From: Megascapheus bottae
Lineage: Eukaryota > Chordata > Mammalia > Rodentia > Geomyidae
Length of the DNA stretch: 64,000 bases
NCBI GenBank assembly: GCA_024803745.1
Contig: JANJXV010000100.1
Span: 186,001-250,000, forward strand
Direction of reading: 5' to 3'
Below, piece by piece: positions 33,128 to 43,724 of the stretch. The notes beneath the pieces are model-generated. The model saw nothing but the letters and a program-made list of their open reading frames with translations, was not told where the DNA came from and did no database searches. Every line of letters starts with the position of its first letter. Position 1 is the first letter of the stretch. Both the position numbers and the translations under genes were made by a program.

Positions 33128-33385
33128 GCCCCATGCTGGAGGCTTACCCCTGTAATCCTAGCTACTCAGGAAGCTGAGATATGAGGATCATGGTTCAAAG
33201 CCAGCCTGAGATATGAGGATCATGGTCTGGAAAGTCCATGAAGCTCTTATCTCCAATTAACCAACAAAAACCTGGAAGTGGAGCTGTGACTCAAGTGGTA
33301 GAATGCTAGCCTTCAACAATTTAAAAAAAAAAAAGCAGCTCAGGAACAGTGCCCAGGCCCAGAGTTCAAGGCCCAGTACTGGCAC
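33128..33385 (+). mobile_element. B1/tRNA composite SINE with internal duplication
   Basis: Standard head, linker 'cttatctccaattaacc' and right module. A 19-base segment, GAGATATGAGGATCATGGT, occurs twice, near 33176 and 33208. An A-run interrupts the right module near 33322-33333. The tail turns into (AAT)n. Confidence 0.88.
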
Positions 33386-33397
33386 AAATAATAATAA

Positions 33398-33437
<40 letters not shown>
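33386..33437. repeat. (AAT)n at SINE tail
   Basis: AAT units are nearly uninterrupted and directly replace the expected poly-A of the preceding SINE. Confidence 0.95.
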
Positions 33438-33551
33438 GTTTATCCTTTACCAATTGATGGATCTCACACATACTTAGAACTCCAACTACCTGGTCCTCAA
33501 CCCAATGAAGTTACAGGGTTTGCTCTAAGAGTGTAAAACTTGAGTCATGGC

Positions 33552-34463
33552 ATCTCTGGTCATAAAAGAAATGCAAATCAAAACAACTTTAAGATTCCAC
33601 CTCACTCCATTTAGAATGGCTAGGATCAAGAAATCTAATAATAACAGATGCTGGAGGGGAGGTGGACAGGAGGGATCACTACTACACTGTTGGTGGGAGT
33701 GCAAACTTGTTCAACCTCTATGGAAAGCAGTATGGCAGTTCCTCAAAAGACTAAATATAGAGCTCCCCTATGACCCAGCAATTCCACTACTTGGCATTTA
33801 CCAATCGTCCAGAAACAAGGACCTACTAAATCCACTAGCACAACAATGTTCATTGCAGCACTATTCACCATAGCAAAGATATGGAACCAACCCAGATGTC
33901 CCTCAGTTGATGAGTGGATCAACAAGATGTGGTATTTATACACAATGGAATTCTATGGTGCTCTCAGAAAGAATGACATCACCCATTTGTAAGGAAATGG
34001 AAAGACTTAGAAAAAAATCATATTAAGTGAAGGAAGCCAGACTCAAAGGAACATAGGCTCAATGGTTTCCCTCATTTACAATAATCAGTAGAAACCTTGG
34101 GCTCTCCTAGGAGAGGTTCACAATAGAGCAAAACCTAGATACATAAGGCCATACAGTATGATGCTAAATGAAAGGATCTCTAGGATATAGAAACAGAAGC
34201 CATATAATGAGTGATTGTTGTCCTTTTGCTGTCCCTTTATCTCATATTGTTACAATATTTCACCTTGTTATCTGATATATTTTATATACGCTTAATTGAA
34301 ATAGGAGAGGGAAGGGGGAAAATCAAGATGTATGGGGAGAGGGGGAGGGAAATGGGAACCATGACATGAGAAAGGGTATCAATATTTATGAAGTAATGTA
34401 CCTTCTATCTGATGAATATAATGTAACCCTTCTATTAATTACAATAAAAATATATGAAAAAAA
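33552..34463 (+). mobile_element. 5'-truncated L1: ORF2 end plus 3' UTR
   Basis: A 912-bp 3' fragment of a LINE-1. It holds the last part of ORF2, a 3' UTR with 'gagagggggagggaaatggg' and 'cttctattaattacaataaa', and an A-rich tail. A perfect 12-bp TSD, TTGAGTCATGGC, lies at 33540-33551 and 34464-34475. It is the longest L1 piece in the window and defines the 3' UTR shared with 31777, 44812 and 46727. Confidence 0.95.
33570..33992 (+). pseudogene. L1 ORF2 C-terminal fragment, frameshifted
   Basis: The ORF2 protein is the endonuclease/reverse transcriptase that drives L1 and SINE copying. Only its cysteine-containing C-terminal end remains. In one frame the translation has the characteristic [29 protein letters not shown] and DPAIPLLGIY. 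The continuation ('CPSVDEWINKMW', ending at the TAA near 33990) is in a different frame, so a frameshift lies around 33800-33845. The endonuclease and reverse transcriptase domains are absent. It is dead sequence, listed because it is the only recognisable protein homology in the window. Confidence 0.92.
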
Positions 34464-34475
34464 TTGAGTCATGGC

Positions 34476-35564
34476 CAGGCTTCCTCCAGGTCCTTCAGAA
34501 GTGAAACTCCAGTTGTTCAGGTCTATCACCTTTCTTGAGTACATTTCCCCTCAGTCATTTACTGTGATCCGATACCCCAAGGACCCTTGTTCAGAAATGG
34601 CAGGGCGCTGTCACTGCCAACTGCAGGGAGAGCTCCTTCCTATAGCTGTTACAGGCCCCCTTGTCTCCTTCCTGCATCTGCACTTGGGACCACAAGAGGC
34701 AACGTGCACAATGGCAATCTCTTAATAGGATTATATCTTTTTCTGCACATCCCATCTCTAGGGATTATTGTCATTTGTCTCCTGCAAATGACAATCCAGC
34801 TTCTCCGGGCTCCCTGGTTGCTGGGGGAGAAATGTTACCGCACAGCTTGTGTCGGATGATGTTTTATAATCATAGCAGAAATCCAATATTAATAGAACTG
34901 TCTGGGTAAAAAGGTGCGTGCGCTGTTTGTGGAGCCACACGGGTATCCCTGATGTCTGGAAACACCCCTCCCCCGCGATTTCTTTACTCTGGCATTTCTC
35001 CTGTAGACATAAAATTTTAAATCAAGTTGGACCACAGGCACATATGGGACTATTATGAGGACATCCTGCTTACTCTCCCACAGTCCGACAGACACTTTGC
35101 ACTGCCAACCCTTCATAATGCTCAATGGTGTTTACCATTTTTCCTAAGATACCCTTCTTTTTAATCCCTGCTTGTCCAAACACATCCTCCTCCGATTGCC
35201 TTCCGAGAGCACCTCACTCCGCAATGGTGTTTGACTTCCTGGTGGCAATGAGTCTCCAACTCCTTTGTGACCATTGCCTGTATTTTTCGCCTGAACCTCT
35301 TTTAACCGCTCACAATTATGGGGGCAGGGGGAGTCAAGGTCCTGGCCCTTGATCTAAACTTCATCCTAACTTAGAAAAGAATGGGGGCTGAGAAGGATGA
35401 AAATGTTCCCCTCTCTCTATTAGTCCCCTCAAACACCCCTCACCCCCAACCACCCAGCTGGGGGGACTATGACACTCCTCCCAAAAGAGTGGCCCACACA
35501 GCCACGGTTATAGCAAGAGCTCTTGAGAGTAGTAGTGGGGCTGGCCCACAGATCTCACACTAAG
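34476..35564. other. Unique block, possible conserved non-coding DNA
   Basis: About 1.1 kb without repeats. It contains the hairpin at 34767-34795 and moderate CpG near 34905-34990. Several short frames exist but none is recognisable. Confidence 0.35.
34767..34795. repeat. Perfect inverted repeat, 11-bp arms
   Basis: ATTGTCATTTG (34767-34777), a 7-base spacer, then CAAATGACAAT (34785-34795). The right arm with its flank reads CTGCAAATGACA, close to a POU/octamer-like TGCAAAT core. It could be a paired binding site or a small hairpin. Confidence 0.75.
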
Positions 35565-35710
35565 AGAATGGGGTTTGTTGTTCTGTTTCCCTGAAAAGAA
35601 AGAGAGGGTCAGAGAGGTTACTGGTTTGCCCAAGGTCACTGAAAGGGAAAACCACCATTAGAAATCCTAGCTTGTCTAAACCCAGCAGCATCTCAGGGAT
35701 ATGATTCGTA
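35565..35710 (-). repeat. MIR relic
   Basis: 'gggtcagagaggttactggtttgcccaaggtcactg' is a clear complement-orientation MIR 3' part. Confidence 0.8.
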
Positions 35711-36870
35711 CAGAGCCTCTGATGGTGGGTGGAGGGGTCCGTTACAAAAATCTCTTTTCCAATTTGACACAAGATGTCCAAGAGAAAGCCTTCCTTCACA
35801 GAGTTAAAAAAAAATCAATGATGTGAGCCCATCCTGGAGTCCCAGCTGGGCTTGAGATCTCAGCACTGCCCTTCTTACTCCATGTCTCCTGACCCCAGTG
35901 AACAATTTGGAACCAAGTTACAATTTCCTTTTCATTCTCATTAAGCAGAATACTCCTCTTTAACAACCCTCCCTAAACCACCCCCCATCTACAACCCTCC
36001 CTGAGCTTTGCTTGACTATAAAGCGCTCTATTTCTCTGTGATCTTTATGTCCTTAGAAATTACAACATGCTGGCATAGGTATTTAATTATTGAAAGGAGA
36101 TGTGCCTTGTAAAATATTGTACCTGCAGGTTTGCTCATGCAAAGTAAGGATGGATCCCACTTGGCCAGACAAAACCTTTGCTATGCTAGAGCTTTGTTCT
36201 GGAATAAATCTTGGTTTGTGAAATATGCATCCTATAAGAGCACTTCTGGGTTCTGCCTAGAACTGGCCAAACTAAAACACCTTTCCCTTTTTTAAATGAA
36301 ACTAAACCTTGCTTTTACATAATACTGAGCTGACCCCCTCCTAGGCTGGGAATTTAAAGAACACTTTTAGGGGTAGGGAAAAAAAACAGATGTCAGATGA
36401 TCCATCACAGAGTTTCTTTTCCAAGGCTGGAAAGAGCTCCACCACCACACTAAGGATAAAAGACAACAGATAAACGTCAAAGTTTGAACTCTGCTCAAAG
36501 ACATACAAAAGCTTAGGTTGCAGGGAAAGCTCTCTGTGCTGTCCAATATGATAGACATGCTGGTACCATCCAATATTATTGGTTTTGACTTCTAATCCAT
36601 GGATTTGACTTCAGATGTGTCTGGAATATCCAAAGCAGTGGAATTTCAATTTTACATCATAATGTAATCCATTTAGATTTAGTTGCATGGAGCATCATGT
36701 AATCCAGGCTTATCCTATTGGACAGTGAATGCAATTACTGATCAATATTCCTAAAGAACATAGAAGTAAACATGCTCAAAAATATTTGCCAGTGGAATCT
36801 GGTAATTTAGAAGAAGGATGAAAGAGCATGATTGAATCAGATTTGCCCTGGGGAATTCAAGGTTGGTTTA
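35711..36870. other. Unique block, possible conserved non-coding DNA
   Basis: It is repeat-free. 36050-36330 has AT-rich word clusters ('ggtatttaattattg', 'gaaatatgcatcc') of the kind found in developmental enhancers. This is suggestive only. Confidence 0.3.
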
Positions 36871-37042
36871 GCAGAAGAAGGAAGGGAAGGGAAGGGGAAG
36901 GGAGGGGAGGGAAGGGGAGGGGGAGAGAGAGGAGAGGGGAGGGGGAGGGAAGGGGAAGGGAGGGGAAGGAAGAGGAGAAAGAAAGAAAAAATAAAAAAAG
37001 AAAGAGGGAAGGAGGGAGGGAGGGGAAAGGAAAGGAAAGGAA
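36871..37042. repeat. (GGGAA)n/(GGGGA)n polypurine tract
   Basis: About 170 bp of purine repeats with a short A-rich interruption near 36985-37000. It sits immediately 5' of an older composite SINE. Confidence 0.93.
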
Positions 37043-37049
37043 ATCAATG

Positions 37050-37333
37050 TCAGCGATTTAGTGGCACAAATTCATGGAATCCCAGTACTCACAAAGAGGA
37101 AGCAGGAGGATCACAAATTCAAGGTCAGACTGGGATATAGACCGAGAACCTGGCTCAAAGAAAAAAAATCAGGTATGGTAGCGCATACATGTAATCCCAG
37201 CTGTGTAGGAGGATTCAAATTAAAACCCTATCTGAAAAATAATCAACCCCAAAAGAGGGCTGGGGGCATTGCTTAAGCAGAAGAGTGCTTGCTGAGTAGA
37301 CATGAGGCCCTGAGTTCAAATTCCAGCAAAAAA
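37050..37333 (+). mobile_element. Older B1/B1/ID composite SINE
   Basis: There are two successive B1-like units ('atggaatcccagtactcac...aggaggatcac', then 'ggtatggtagcgcatacatgtaatcccagctgtg'). An ID-like end follows ('gggctgggggcattgcttaagcag', 'gaggccctgagttcaaattcc') with an A-rich tail. It differs from the abundant young families. Confidence 0.65.
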
Positions 37334-38191
37334 GGAGAGAGAATACTTACCTGACTTGAAAAGTAACCTCGTATGTGGTAAGAGTTCTATTAATACTAAT
37401 TAGAATCAGCTCTATTAACCTTAGCTCATGAATATATTGCTATACTATGTCATTAATGTTATTAATATATCATTCATAGTATATTAATAGGAATACACTC
37501 ATACTAACTTATTCCTGTTAAATACTGTTTAGGATTTCACTGTTCCCTTTTCTTAGGCTGTGAGTGTTACACCTCCCTGAGATTTTTTTTTTTGTGTAAC
37601 AAGAGGCTCCCCTGACACTGAGCCTCATGTGTTCTGAGAGTCCGGGGATCCCCAGATCTGGGCCCCCCGCCATGCCCCACATGGGCTGGCTTCTCCAACA
37701 CATGCAGCTGCTCTGTTGGCTGACCCAATCCAGGCCAGTGACTCTGCTTCTCTCCTGCTTGCCTCAGCAGTTTTGCTTCCCAGCCGTCCACACTCCCAAT
37801 GGCTCCAATACGTCCAAAGATGAGCACTTCCAAACCCTGAATTATTTACATCTGAGAGGCTCCATGGGTCCTTTCTCCCTCCAATTCTGCCAGCCCCTCC
37901 CCCCTTCCAATGAATCATAGCAAATTTGAATCTTGGCCATACACACACAAAGTGAAGTTTTGTTTTTTACTGAGAAGGTTCCTCTGGTACACCCAGGAGA
38001 AAAAGGGCAGAAAAAGATGGAGGTGGACAGTGGCTTGCAAAGGAAAAGGGAAAGAAAAGCAAACAACAACAATAACAATAAAGCAACTCTTGCTGAATCA
38101 GTAACTAGCAGTAATAGATTTTTTTTAAAAATTCACTTCCAGGCTCAGTTGGGGAAAACAAGATACATTTCCTTGCAATAATTTAAAGAGT

Positions 38192-38206
38192 GGAATGTTT
38201 CATTCC
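38192..38206. promoter_or_regulatory. Inverted TEAD (M-CAT) pair
   Basis: GGAATG-ttt-CATTCC is a perfect inverted repeat in which each arm is the TEAD/M-CAT core. An exact octamer ATTTGCAT lies 52 bases downstream (38258-38265). The combination suggests a developmental enhancer, but short motifs also occur by chance. Confidence 0.35.
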
Positions 38207-38257
38207 CAGAGAAACTACAGCTGTTTTGACCTATTCCTGGCTTTAGGTTGGACTATT

Positions 38258-38265
38258 ATTTGCAT
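38258..38265 (+). promoter_or_regulatory. Octamer (POU) motif
   Basis: ATTTGCAT matches the consensus exactly. Its value comes only from its closeness to the TEAD pair in unique DNA. Confidence 0.3.
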
Positions 38266-38696
38266 TCTCTGAATTATTATTGTTGTTATTTCTTTTCCTT
38301 TTTTAACATGGTAGCATTTAGGAATGGAGCCAAGTTATAGCCTGATTAAAGTCTTTCACTCTGAATTAAAGGTTTTGAATCCAGCCTTAGGCTTCAGCCT
38401 CAGATTTTTGTTGCTGTAGCTGCTGTTTTCCATCCACACCTCCCCATCTCCAGGGGAGAAGAATAGAACTAGAAATCAGTCCGCTGCAGGCACACCCCTC
38501 TGAGGTTACACCAATTGGTTCCAAGGAGGGTGCCACTGCTGTTTTGGATGTTATAAGGCCACTGTGGCTGCAACCAGGCCAGTAAGGGGACAAAGGACAT
38601 CTCCCTGAGGGAAAGGCCAAGGGAAGAGAAGGACCCTTCCCAAGCATTCTCATGTTCTAGAAAAGTCACTCTCCTTGCAATTCCTTTTTTCATCTC

Positions 38697-38930
38697 AAGA
38701 GTTCTGATAACTCACACCTGTAATCTCAGCTACTCAGAAGTCTAAGATCTAAGGATGGCGGTTCAAAGCCAGTCCTGGCAGAAAAGTCCCTGAGACTCTT
38801 ACCTCCAATAAACTATCAAAAAGCCAGAAGTTAGGGGTGTGGCAAGTGGTAGAGCACCAGCCATGCAGCTGGGGATAGCAGGCAGGAATATGAGTGTGAG
38901 GCCTTGAGTTCAAGCACCGGTAGTGACAAG
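38697..38930 (+). mobile_element. B1/tRNA composite SINE, diverged
   Basis: 'ctcacacctgtaatctcagctactcagaagtc', 'gagactcttacctccaataaac', 'gcaagtggtagagcaccagcc', 'aggccttgagttcaagcacc'. It has an insertion in the right module near 38865-38900. Confidence 0.82.
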
Positions 38931-38934
38931 TTCA

Positions 38935-39055
38935 TTCATCAATTCACTTCAGTCACCTGTAACATGAGATCATAAGAGCACCTAGGTCAAAGTGTTGGGT
39001 CTGAGATATTTACAGATGCACTGATCAGTAATCAATCAATGCTGGCTGGTGTGTA
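38935..39055 (+). repeat. MIR relic
   Basis: 'cttcagtcacctgtaacatgagatcataagagcacctaggtcaaagtg' fits the MIR 3' part. Confidence 0.65.
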
Positions 39056-39179
39056 CTGCTCCTCTTTAAGGTGCTTTCTCTACCTGATCATCTAGCATGT
39101 CATCTTCCCATGTCTGCCAAGATCGCACTTGCCGATAATGGAAAAAGCACAAACCATACACGTGTGTGCGTACAGGCTT

Positions 39180-39180
<1 letters not shown>

Positions 39181-39231
<51 letters not shown>
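39181..39231. repeat. (CA)25 microsatellite
   Basis: A pure CA run of about 51 bp. Cysteine/valine-rich and threonine/histidine frames across it are artefacts. Confidence 0.97.
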
Positions 39232-39232
<1 letters not shown>

Positions 39233-39254
39233 ACTTGTCTGTCGAAATAGGCTC

Positions 39255-39470
39255 TTTTCTGCCCAGGAGGGCCTTAGACTGCCATCTTCCCAATCATTGC
39301 CTGCTGAGCAGCAGAAATTATAGATGTCAGCCACCAAGGCCTGGCTGATAGAAAGATCTCTCTAGAAGACAGCTCAGTGGGCCCTTGGACCATAATCCTC
39401 CTCTGTCTATGCTTCAACATGGAGCTGGGATTTCAGGTGTGCACTACTGTTGGTTGAAATGGGGATAGGG
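39255..39470 (-). repeat. Two B1-like relics
   Basis: 39255-39345 ends 'aaattatagatgtcagccaccaaggcctggc', the complement of a composite-SINE head. 39355-39470 has 'ataatcctcctctgtctatgc' and 'agctgggatttcaggtgtgcactactg', the complement of an older B1-like head. Confidence 0.5.
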
Positions 39471-39608
39471 GGAAACTCGAGCCCTGTGCAATGTCAGAGC
39501 CCACGTCCCATGTCTGTTACTTGCCTGTTGAAGGGAGGGAGGGAAAGCGGGCAATCTATCCCTACTGGGTGAAGGCTGAGAGAAGAGAAGGGGGGAGGTA
39601 AGATGGTA

Positions 39609-39798
39609 AGGGCTGGGAGTTTGGCCTAGTGGTAGAGTGCTTGCCTGGCATGCACAAAGACCTGGGTTCGATTCCTCAGTACCACATACACAGAAACGGT
39701 GCTGTGGCTCAAGTGGTAGAGCACTAGCCTTGAAAAAGCCCAAGGACAGCGCTCAGGCCCTGAGTTCAAGCCTCATGCCTCCGGACTGGCAAAAAAAA
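39609..39798 (+). mobile_element. ID-dimer composite SINE (near consensus)
   Basis: 'ggctgggagtttggcctagtggtagagtgc' with A box, B box 'gggttcgattcc', a shortened linker, right module and poly-A. A small insertion ('catgcct') splits the 3' end. No convincing TSD was found. Confidence 0.92.
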
Positions 39799-40429
39799 AT
39801 TTTTTTTTTAAAAAAAGGTAATCAATGCCCTTTTTGGCCACAGGCTGCTGGGTACCAGGCCATGGAGAAAAAGACAGAAGAATGTGAAAGAGCAGAAGGA
39901 GAAATGAAGCAGTCATGGACCCCGCTGCCAGGAAAGCCTGCACTGTTCTGGCTGCTGCCAGTGCCAACAGGAATGGCAGGCAGCCTGGAGCTCTTGACAG
40001 AGGATGGGGAGGAAAGCCAGGAGCGAGAGTCAGCCGGAGGGAGATGCTGGAGGGGCTTCCCCAACTGAGCAGGTGCCTGGGGAAGGAAGACCCTACCCAA
40101 GAACAGCCTTGGGAGCCACAAACAATCCCCCTCCCCAACCTGTGCCCTGGACCTCCTACTCTCCAGATCTCAAAGCAGCTAGCCCCAGCTCTCCTTCAGC
40201 CAGGCCAGCTGCCCGGCAGGCAAGCAGATGGTGACATCTTCACTAGAGCCAAAATTACCTTTCCAGGAAAATGTCTCAACCTTCTCTGGAGGACACAGAA
40301 AGGAGCGTGCACCATGGAGAATTTCAAACTTTCTCAAGAAGCTACAGCTTCTTAAAAGTATTTGAGTGAAACAAAAATGTATTTTGACTATAGATTGTTC
40401 AGTGCCTCCGATTTAAAAAGAAAAGAAAG
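39799..40429. other. GC-richer unique DNA
   Basis: Long overlapping frames occur on both strands (up to 146 residues at 39915-40355). None has a domain I recognise, and frames open on both strands are expected in GC-rich DNA. I do not call a gene. Confidence 0.45.
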
Positions 40430-40628
40430 GTTGTTGAAAGTTGCCTATAATCTCAACCACCTGGGAGGCAGAGGTAGGAAGATGACAGTTCAAGGCTGAA
40501 CTGGGAGAAAATACAAGACCTATCTGAAAACCAAACTAAAAGCCAAGGGACTGGGAACAGGGCTCAAGTAATAGAGCACCTACCTAGAAAGCACAAGGCC
40601 CTGAATTTAATCCCAGTACAAAAAAATA
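40430..40628 (+). mobile_element. Older B1/ID composite SINE
   Basis: 'gcctataatctcaaccacctgggaggcagaggtagg', 'gggactgggaacagggctcaagtaatagagc', 'caaggccctgaatttaatcccagtac'. The tail passes into (AAT)n. Confidence 0.7.

Positions 40629-40673
<45 letters not shown>
40629..40673. repeat. (AAT)n at SINE tail
   Basis: Fifteen or so AAT units replace the poly-A of the preceding element. They directly abut the next SINE. Confidence 0.95.
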
Positions 40674-40674
<1 letters not shown>

Positions 40675-40928
40675 CAGGTGCTGGTGGCTCATACCTGCAT
40701 TCCTAGCTACTCAAGAAGCTGAGATCTGAGGATCAAGGTTCAAAGCCAGTAGGGGCAGAAAAGTCTATGAAACTCTTATCTCCAATTAACCACCTAAAAA
40801 CCAGAAGTGGCACTGTGGCTCAGAATGGCAGTGTGCTAGCCTGAAAAGAAAAAGAGCTCAAGGACAGTGCCCAGGACCAGACTTCAAGTCCCATGACCAA
40901 CAGAAAATTAATTAACTAACTAACTAAC
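40674..40928 (+). mobile_element. B1/tRNA composite SINE
   Basis: 'ggtgctggtggctcatacctgcattcctagc', 'cttatctccaattaaccacc', 'ggcactgtggctcag', 'ggacagtgcccaggaccagacttcaagtccc'. The tail is a short (AACT)n run. Confidence 0.9.
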
Positions 40929-41689
40929 AGGTAGTTTCCAGAACTTTAGCTCCTTACTCCCCAACCCTGTCATCCCTTGTGAGCAGCTAGTCATGGACTA
41001 AAAATCACTGAATTAAACTATTCTATCTGTCTCTGTCTCATCCCCTCCCTCTCAAATCTCAACATCTGGCTCCCAGATGTATGCTTACCACTGCACTTAC
41101 TGCTTGCATAACAGACAGGTTCCATTATCAATGCTAATCTGTTTACCTAATTCTAAAACTCTGAGGGGCTGTGCTGGGAAATATTGCACGCTCCATTCCA
41201 CATCAAGTAGGGACATGTTCGGTGAGTGATTAGCAATGTCTGCATGGAAACAGGAAGCTGGATGCATGGGTCCAGTACTCACACAGAGGGCCGCATCTTC
41301 ATCACTCTGCTTCTGGACAATGTTTGACTCTAAAAAGCTCCCTTCTGACTGGAGAAAACATTTATGCTGACTATGAGACACAAATGAATGATTGAAGGCC
41401 TCCAGAGGAAAGGATTTTGAAGCAAACAAGGAATTTCTCTAGCATCTCTATCCTCAAAACTCATATGACTCCCCTGTTAGACTTCATGTCTGCATGTACT
41501 GTTGTCAAAACTACTTTTTCCTACTTCACAAGAATGAGAAGATGGGTCCCCTGGACCTCGTCACTCCTAAACTGGCCCCATCCTGTCCACTGCAGATAAG
41601 CATCAACTTGCAAATCCTAGCCTGATAGAACTATCCTAAGATGTGTAGACCTCACTGGTCAGGGACGCAAATCTCAGCTGACCAAGTGG
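40929..41689. other. Unique non-coding DNA
   Basis: Nothing is recognised. A 110-residue minus-strand frame at 41097-41429 has no domain. Confidence 0.5.
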
Positions 41690-41800
41690 ATGGCCTTGGG
41701 GGGGAAAATTATTTGCCCTTGCCAGCCTCAGTTTCCTCCTATGCATGAGAAAAAGGAAAGAATTCGGAGCTCATGTAAGAATTAAGGAAATTACAGTTGT
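41690..41800 (+). repeat. MIR relic
   Basis: 'cagcctcagtttcctcctatgcatgagaaaaagg' is the conserved MIR segment. Confidence 0.7.
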
Positions 41801-42428
41801 TCTGCTCCTAAAATCTACAGGATATTTAAGATACACTGCTTTCTTTTCCCCTCTTTTCATACCCTCAAGGCTATTTCAAGCTTTCTCCACAGGCAGTGAG
41901 TAAGGCATCAGAAATGTCTCTGTGCTGAATTAATGTAGCTGAGAGATGAGAAACCCCTCCCTGTGCCCCCAACTTGAGCCCTCCTCCTCTCTGTTTAGAT
42001 TCAACTCAAAATAGCTGAACTTAGATGGAACCAGTTGGGGTCTGTCTTTGTATCTGGAGGCTTAAAAAAAAAGATTCAAACCTTAAGCCCAACAGCTGCA
42101 GGTTAGTCAAGAACCTGATTCTGCCTGGTTAATTAACTTTAACCTCCAACCCAAGTCACTGTACATTTGTGCAGCTGACTCCTTTGATGCTAAAAGAATA
42201 AGCTTTTATCCAATGATTTATAATTTTTTAAAAGAAACTGTTTTAAGTAGCATAGGTGTATAGTTGTGTTTTTTTAATTAAATAGAACCAAAGCATTTCA
42301 AATGAAGAACTGTTCCTCAAAATACTAGTCTTACAAATCTTGCCAGAAATGCATTTATTAAAAGTAGGCTTCTCAATGTAGTTTAGGTACATTTAATAAA
42401 TGTAAGTGTACATATAAAAGCAGATAAC
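41801..42428. other. Unique non-coding DNA
   Basis: It is AT-richer after 42180. No gene is seen. Confidence 0.5.
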
Positions 42429-42645
42429 GGGGCTGGGAGTGTGGCCTAGTAGTAGGGTGCTTATCTAGCATGTACAACGCTCTGGGTTCAATCCCTTGGT
42501 ACCACATACACAGAGAAAACAGAAAGTGGTGGTGCTGTGACTCAAGGGGTAGAGTGCTAGCCTTGAGAAAGCCCAAGGACAATGCCCAGGCCCTGAGTTG
42601 AAGCCCCAGGACTGGCAAAACAAAACAAAACAAAACAAACAAAAA
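42429..42645 (+). mobile_element. ID-dimer composite SINE
   Basis: 'ggggctgggagtgtggcctagtagtag', 'ctctgggttcaatccc', 'gactcaaggggtagagtgctagcc', 'ccctgagttgaagcccc', ending in a (CAAAA)n tail. The flanking 'cagataa' words may be a short TSD. Confidence 0.9.
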
Positions 42646-42704
42646 ACAGATAAAAAAGAGATACGTAGATAGAGACTCATACTCAGACAAATGTGTGTTT
42701 GGCG

Positions 42705-42870
42705 GAGTGGTTACTGGGTCTTGAACTCAGAGCCTAGGCTCTGTCCTGCAACTTCTTCTTCTCCAGACTGAGGCTCTGTCCCTCAGCTTCCTCCTCTCCA
42801 GCTGAGCCTAGGCTCTACTTCTGGATTTTTGGTGGATCTGAGCCTTACAGGCATGAGATGTCAGTCTCAT
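42705..42870 (-). mobile_element. Composite SINE relic with internal duplication
   Basis: The plus strand shows 'gggtcttgaactcagagcctaggctctgtcc'. A segment of about 45-50 bp ('gaggctctgtccctcagcttcctcctctccagc') resembles the one just before it ('gctctgtcctgcaacttcttcttctccagactgag'), so a local tandem duplication is likely. The ending 'ttacaggcatgag' is B1-like. Confidence 0.55.
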
Positions 42871-43531
42871 ACAAGCATGTTACATATGGATCTCTTTATA
42901 ATAGATCCTAAAATTTACTTCATTCTGGTATACCTACATCTATGCTTTCAATGGCTCCATTGTTAAAAGAAATTACCATTATTCCAATATTTAGGCGGGC
43001 CATCATTTCCCCCTCATTTTCCACTAACAGACAAATAGGAGATATTTTATATTTCCCATGATGATGTTGGAGCAACAGGCCTGCACATGAGTCTCTGTGT
43101 AAAGATTTCTTTTTTTTTACACTTCATATTTAGAGTGTAGAATGGTTTCTAAAAGCCTACGCACTCAGAATTCAGTTAGCATTTAAGAACGTAAAACATA
43201 CTTGCATAGGCAGCTCCGGGAGCTCCCACTGCAAAGGGTACATGTTGCCTGATTCCAAAAGAACTACTTACTTCCACAGCCATATACAATATAATCCCAG
43301 CACTTGGGAGGTGGGGGAAGGAAGACCACTGGACAGTAAGAGACTTGTGGAGAAGAGCTAGGAGGCCCCAGCTGCACAAACCAAAGCCAGACAAGATTTT
43401 CCAACAGCCATCAAGCCCCCAGACACAGGATCAAGGCTAGCTACCAGGTCAAGGGCTTGCTACCAACCCTATCTATTGTTGGCTACATGTGAACCCATCC
43501 AACAATGGGGATTCCTATCTCAAGAATGCAC
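42871..43531. other. Unique DNA with a short B1-like trace
   Basis: 43284-43330 has 'ataatcccagcacttgggagg', which could be a small B1-like relic. The rest is unassigned. Confidence 0.4.
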
Positions 43532-43724
43532 AGACAGCTGGGTGCTGCTGGCTCATGCCAATAATCCTACTCAGGAGGCTGAGATCTGAGCATCATGGTT
43601 CAAAGCCAGCCTAGACGCTATATCCAATGAATCACCAGAAAACCGGAAGTAGCACTGTGGTGCAAAGTCATAGAGTACTAATCAGGCCCTGAGTTCAAGC
43701 CCCACATTCAACCAAAAAAAAAAG
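43532..43724 (+). mobile_element. B1/tRNA composite SINE, internally deleted
   Basis: 'ctgggtgctgctggctcatgcc', 'actcaggaggctgagatctgagc', 'aaccggaagtagcactgtgg', 'caggccctgagttcaagcccc', poly-A. The 'cttatctccaattaacc' linker is shortened, and part of the right module is missing. The flanks 'gcacagaca' and 'gtacagaca' may be a degenerate TSD. Confidence 0.85.

Larger units (their letters stand above)
37334..38696. other. Unique block with enhancer-like motifs
   Basis: 1.36 kb without repeats. 37380-37510 is AT-rich. 37560-37920 has overlapping frames on both strands, none recognisable. 38100-38400 carries the TEAD pair and octamer listed separately. Confidence 0.4.

Noticed and set aside
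33547..33873. Possible functional reverse-transcriptase gene
   Set aside because: Only the C-terminal end of L1 ORF2 is present, it is frameshifted, and the catalytic domains are missing.
39181..39231. CRISPR-like regular repeat
   Set aside because: It is a CA dinucleotide microsatellite with no spacers. The same applies to the CA runs at 45880, 48960, 50699 and 55650.
39773..40355. Overlapping 99-146-residue frames on both strands
   Set aside because: GC-richer DNA gives open frames on both strands. No domain is recognised, and the frames run into a SINE at one edge.
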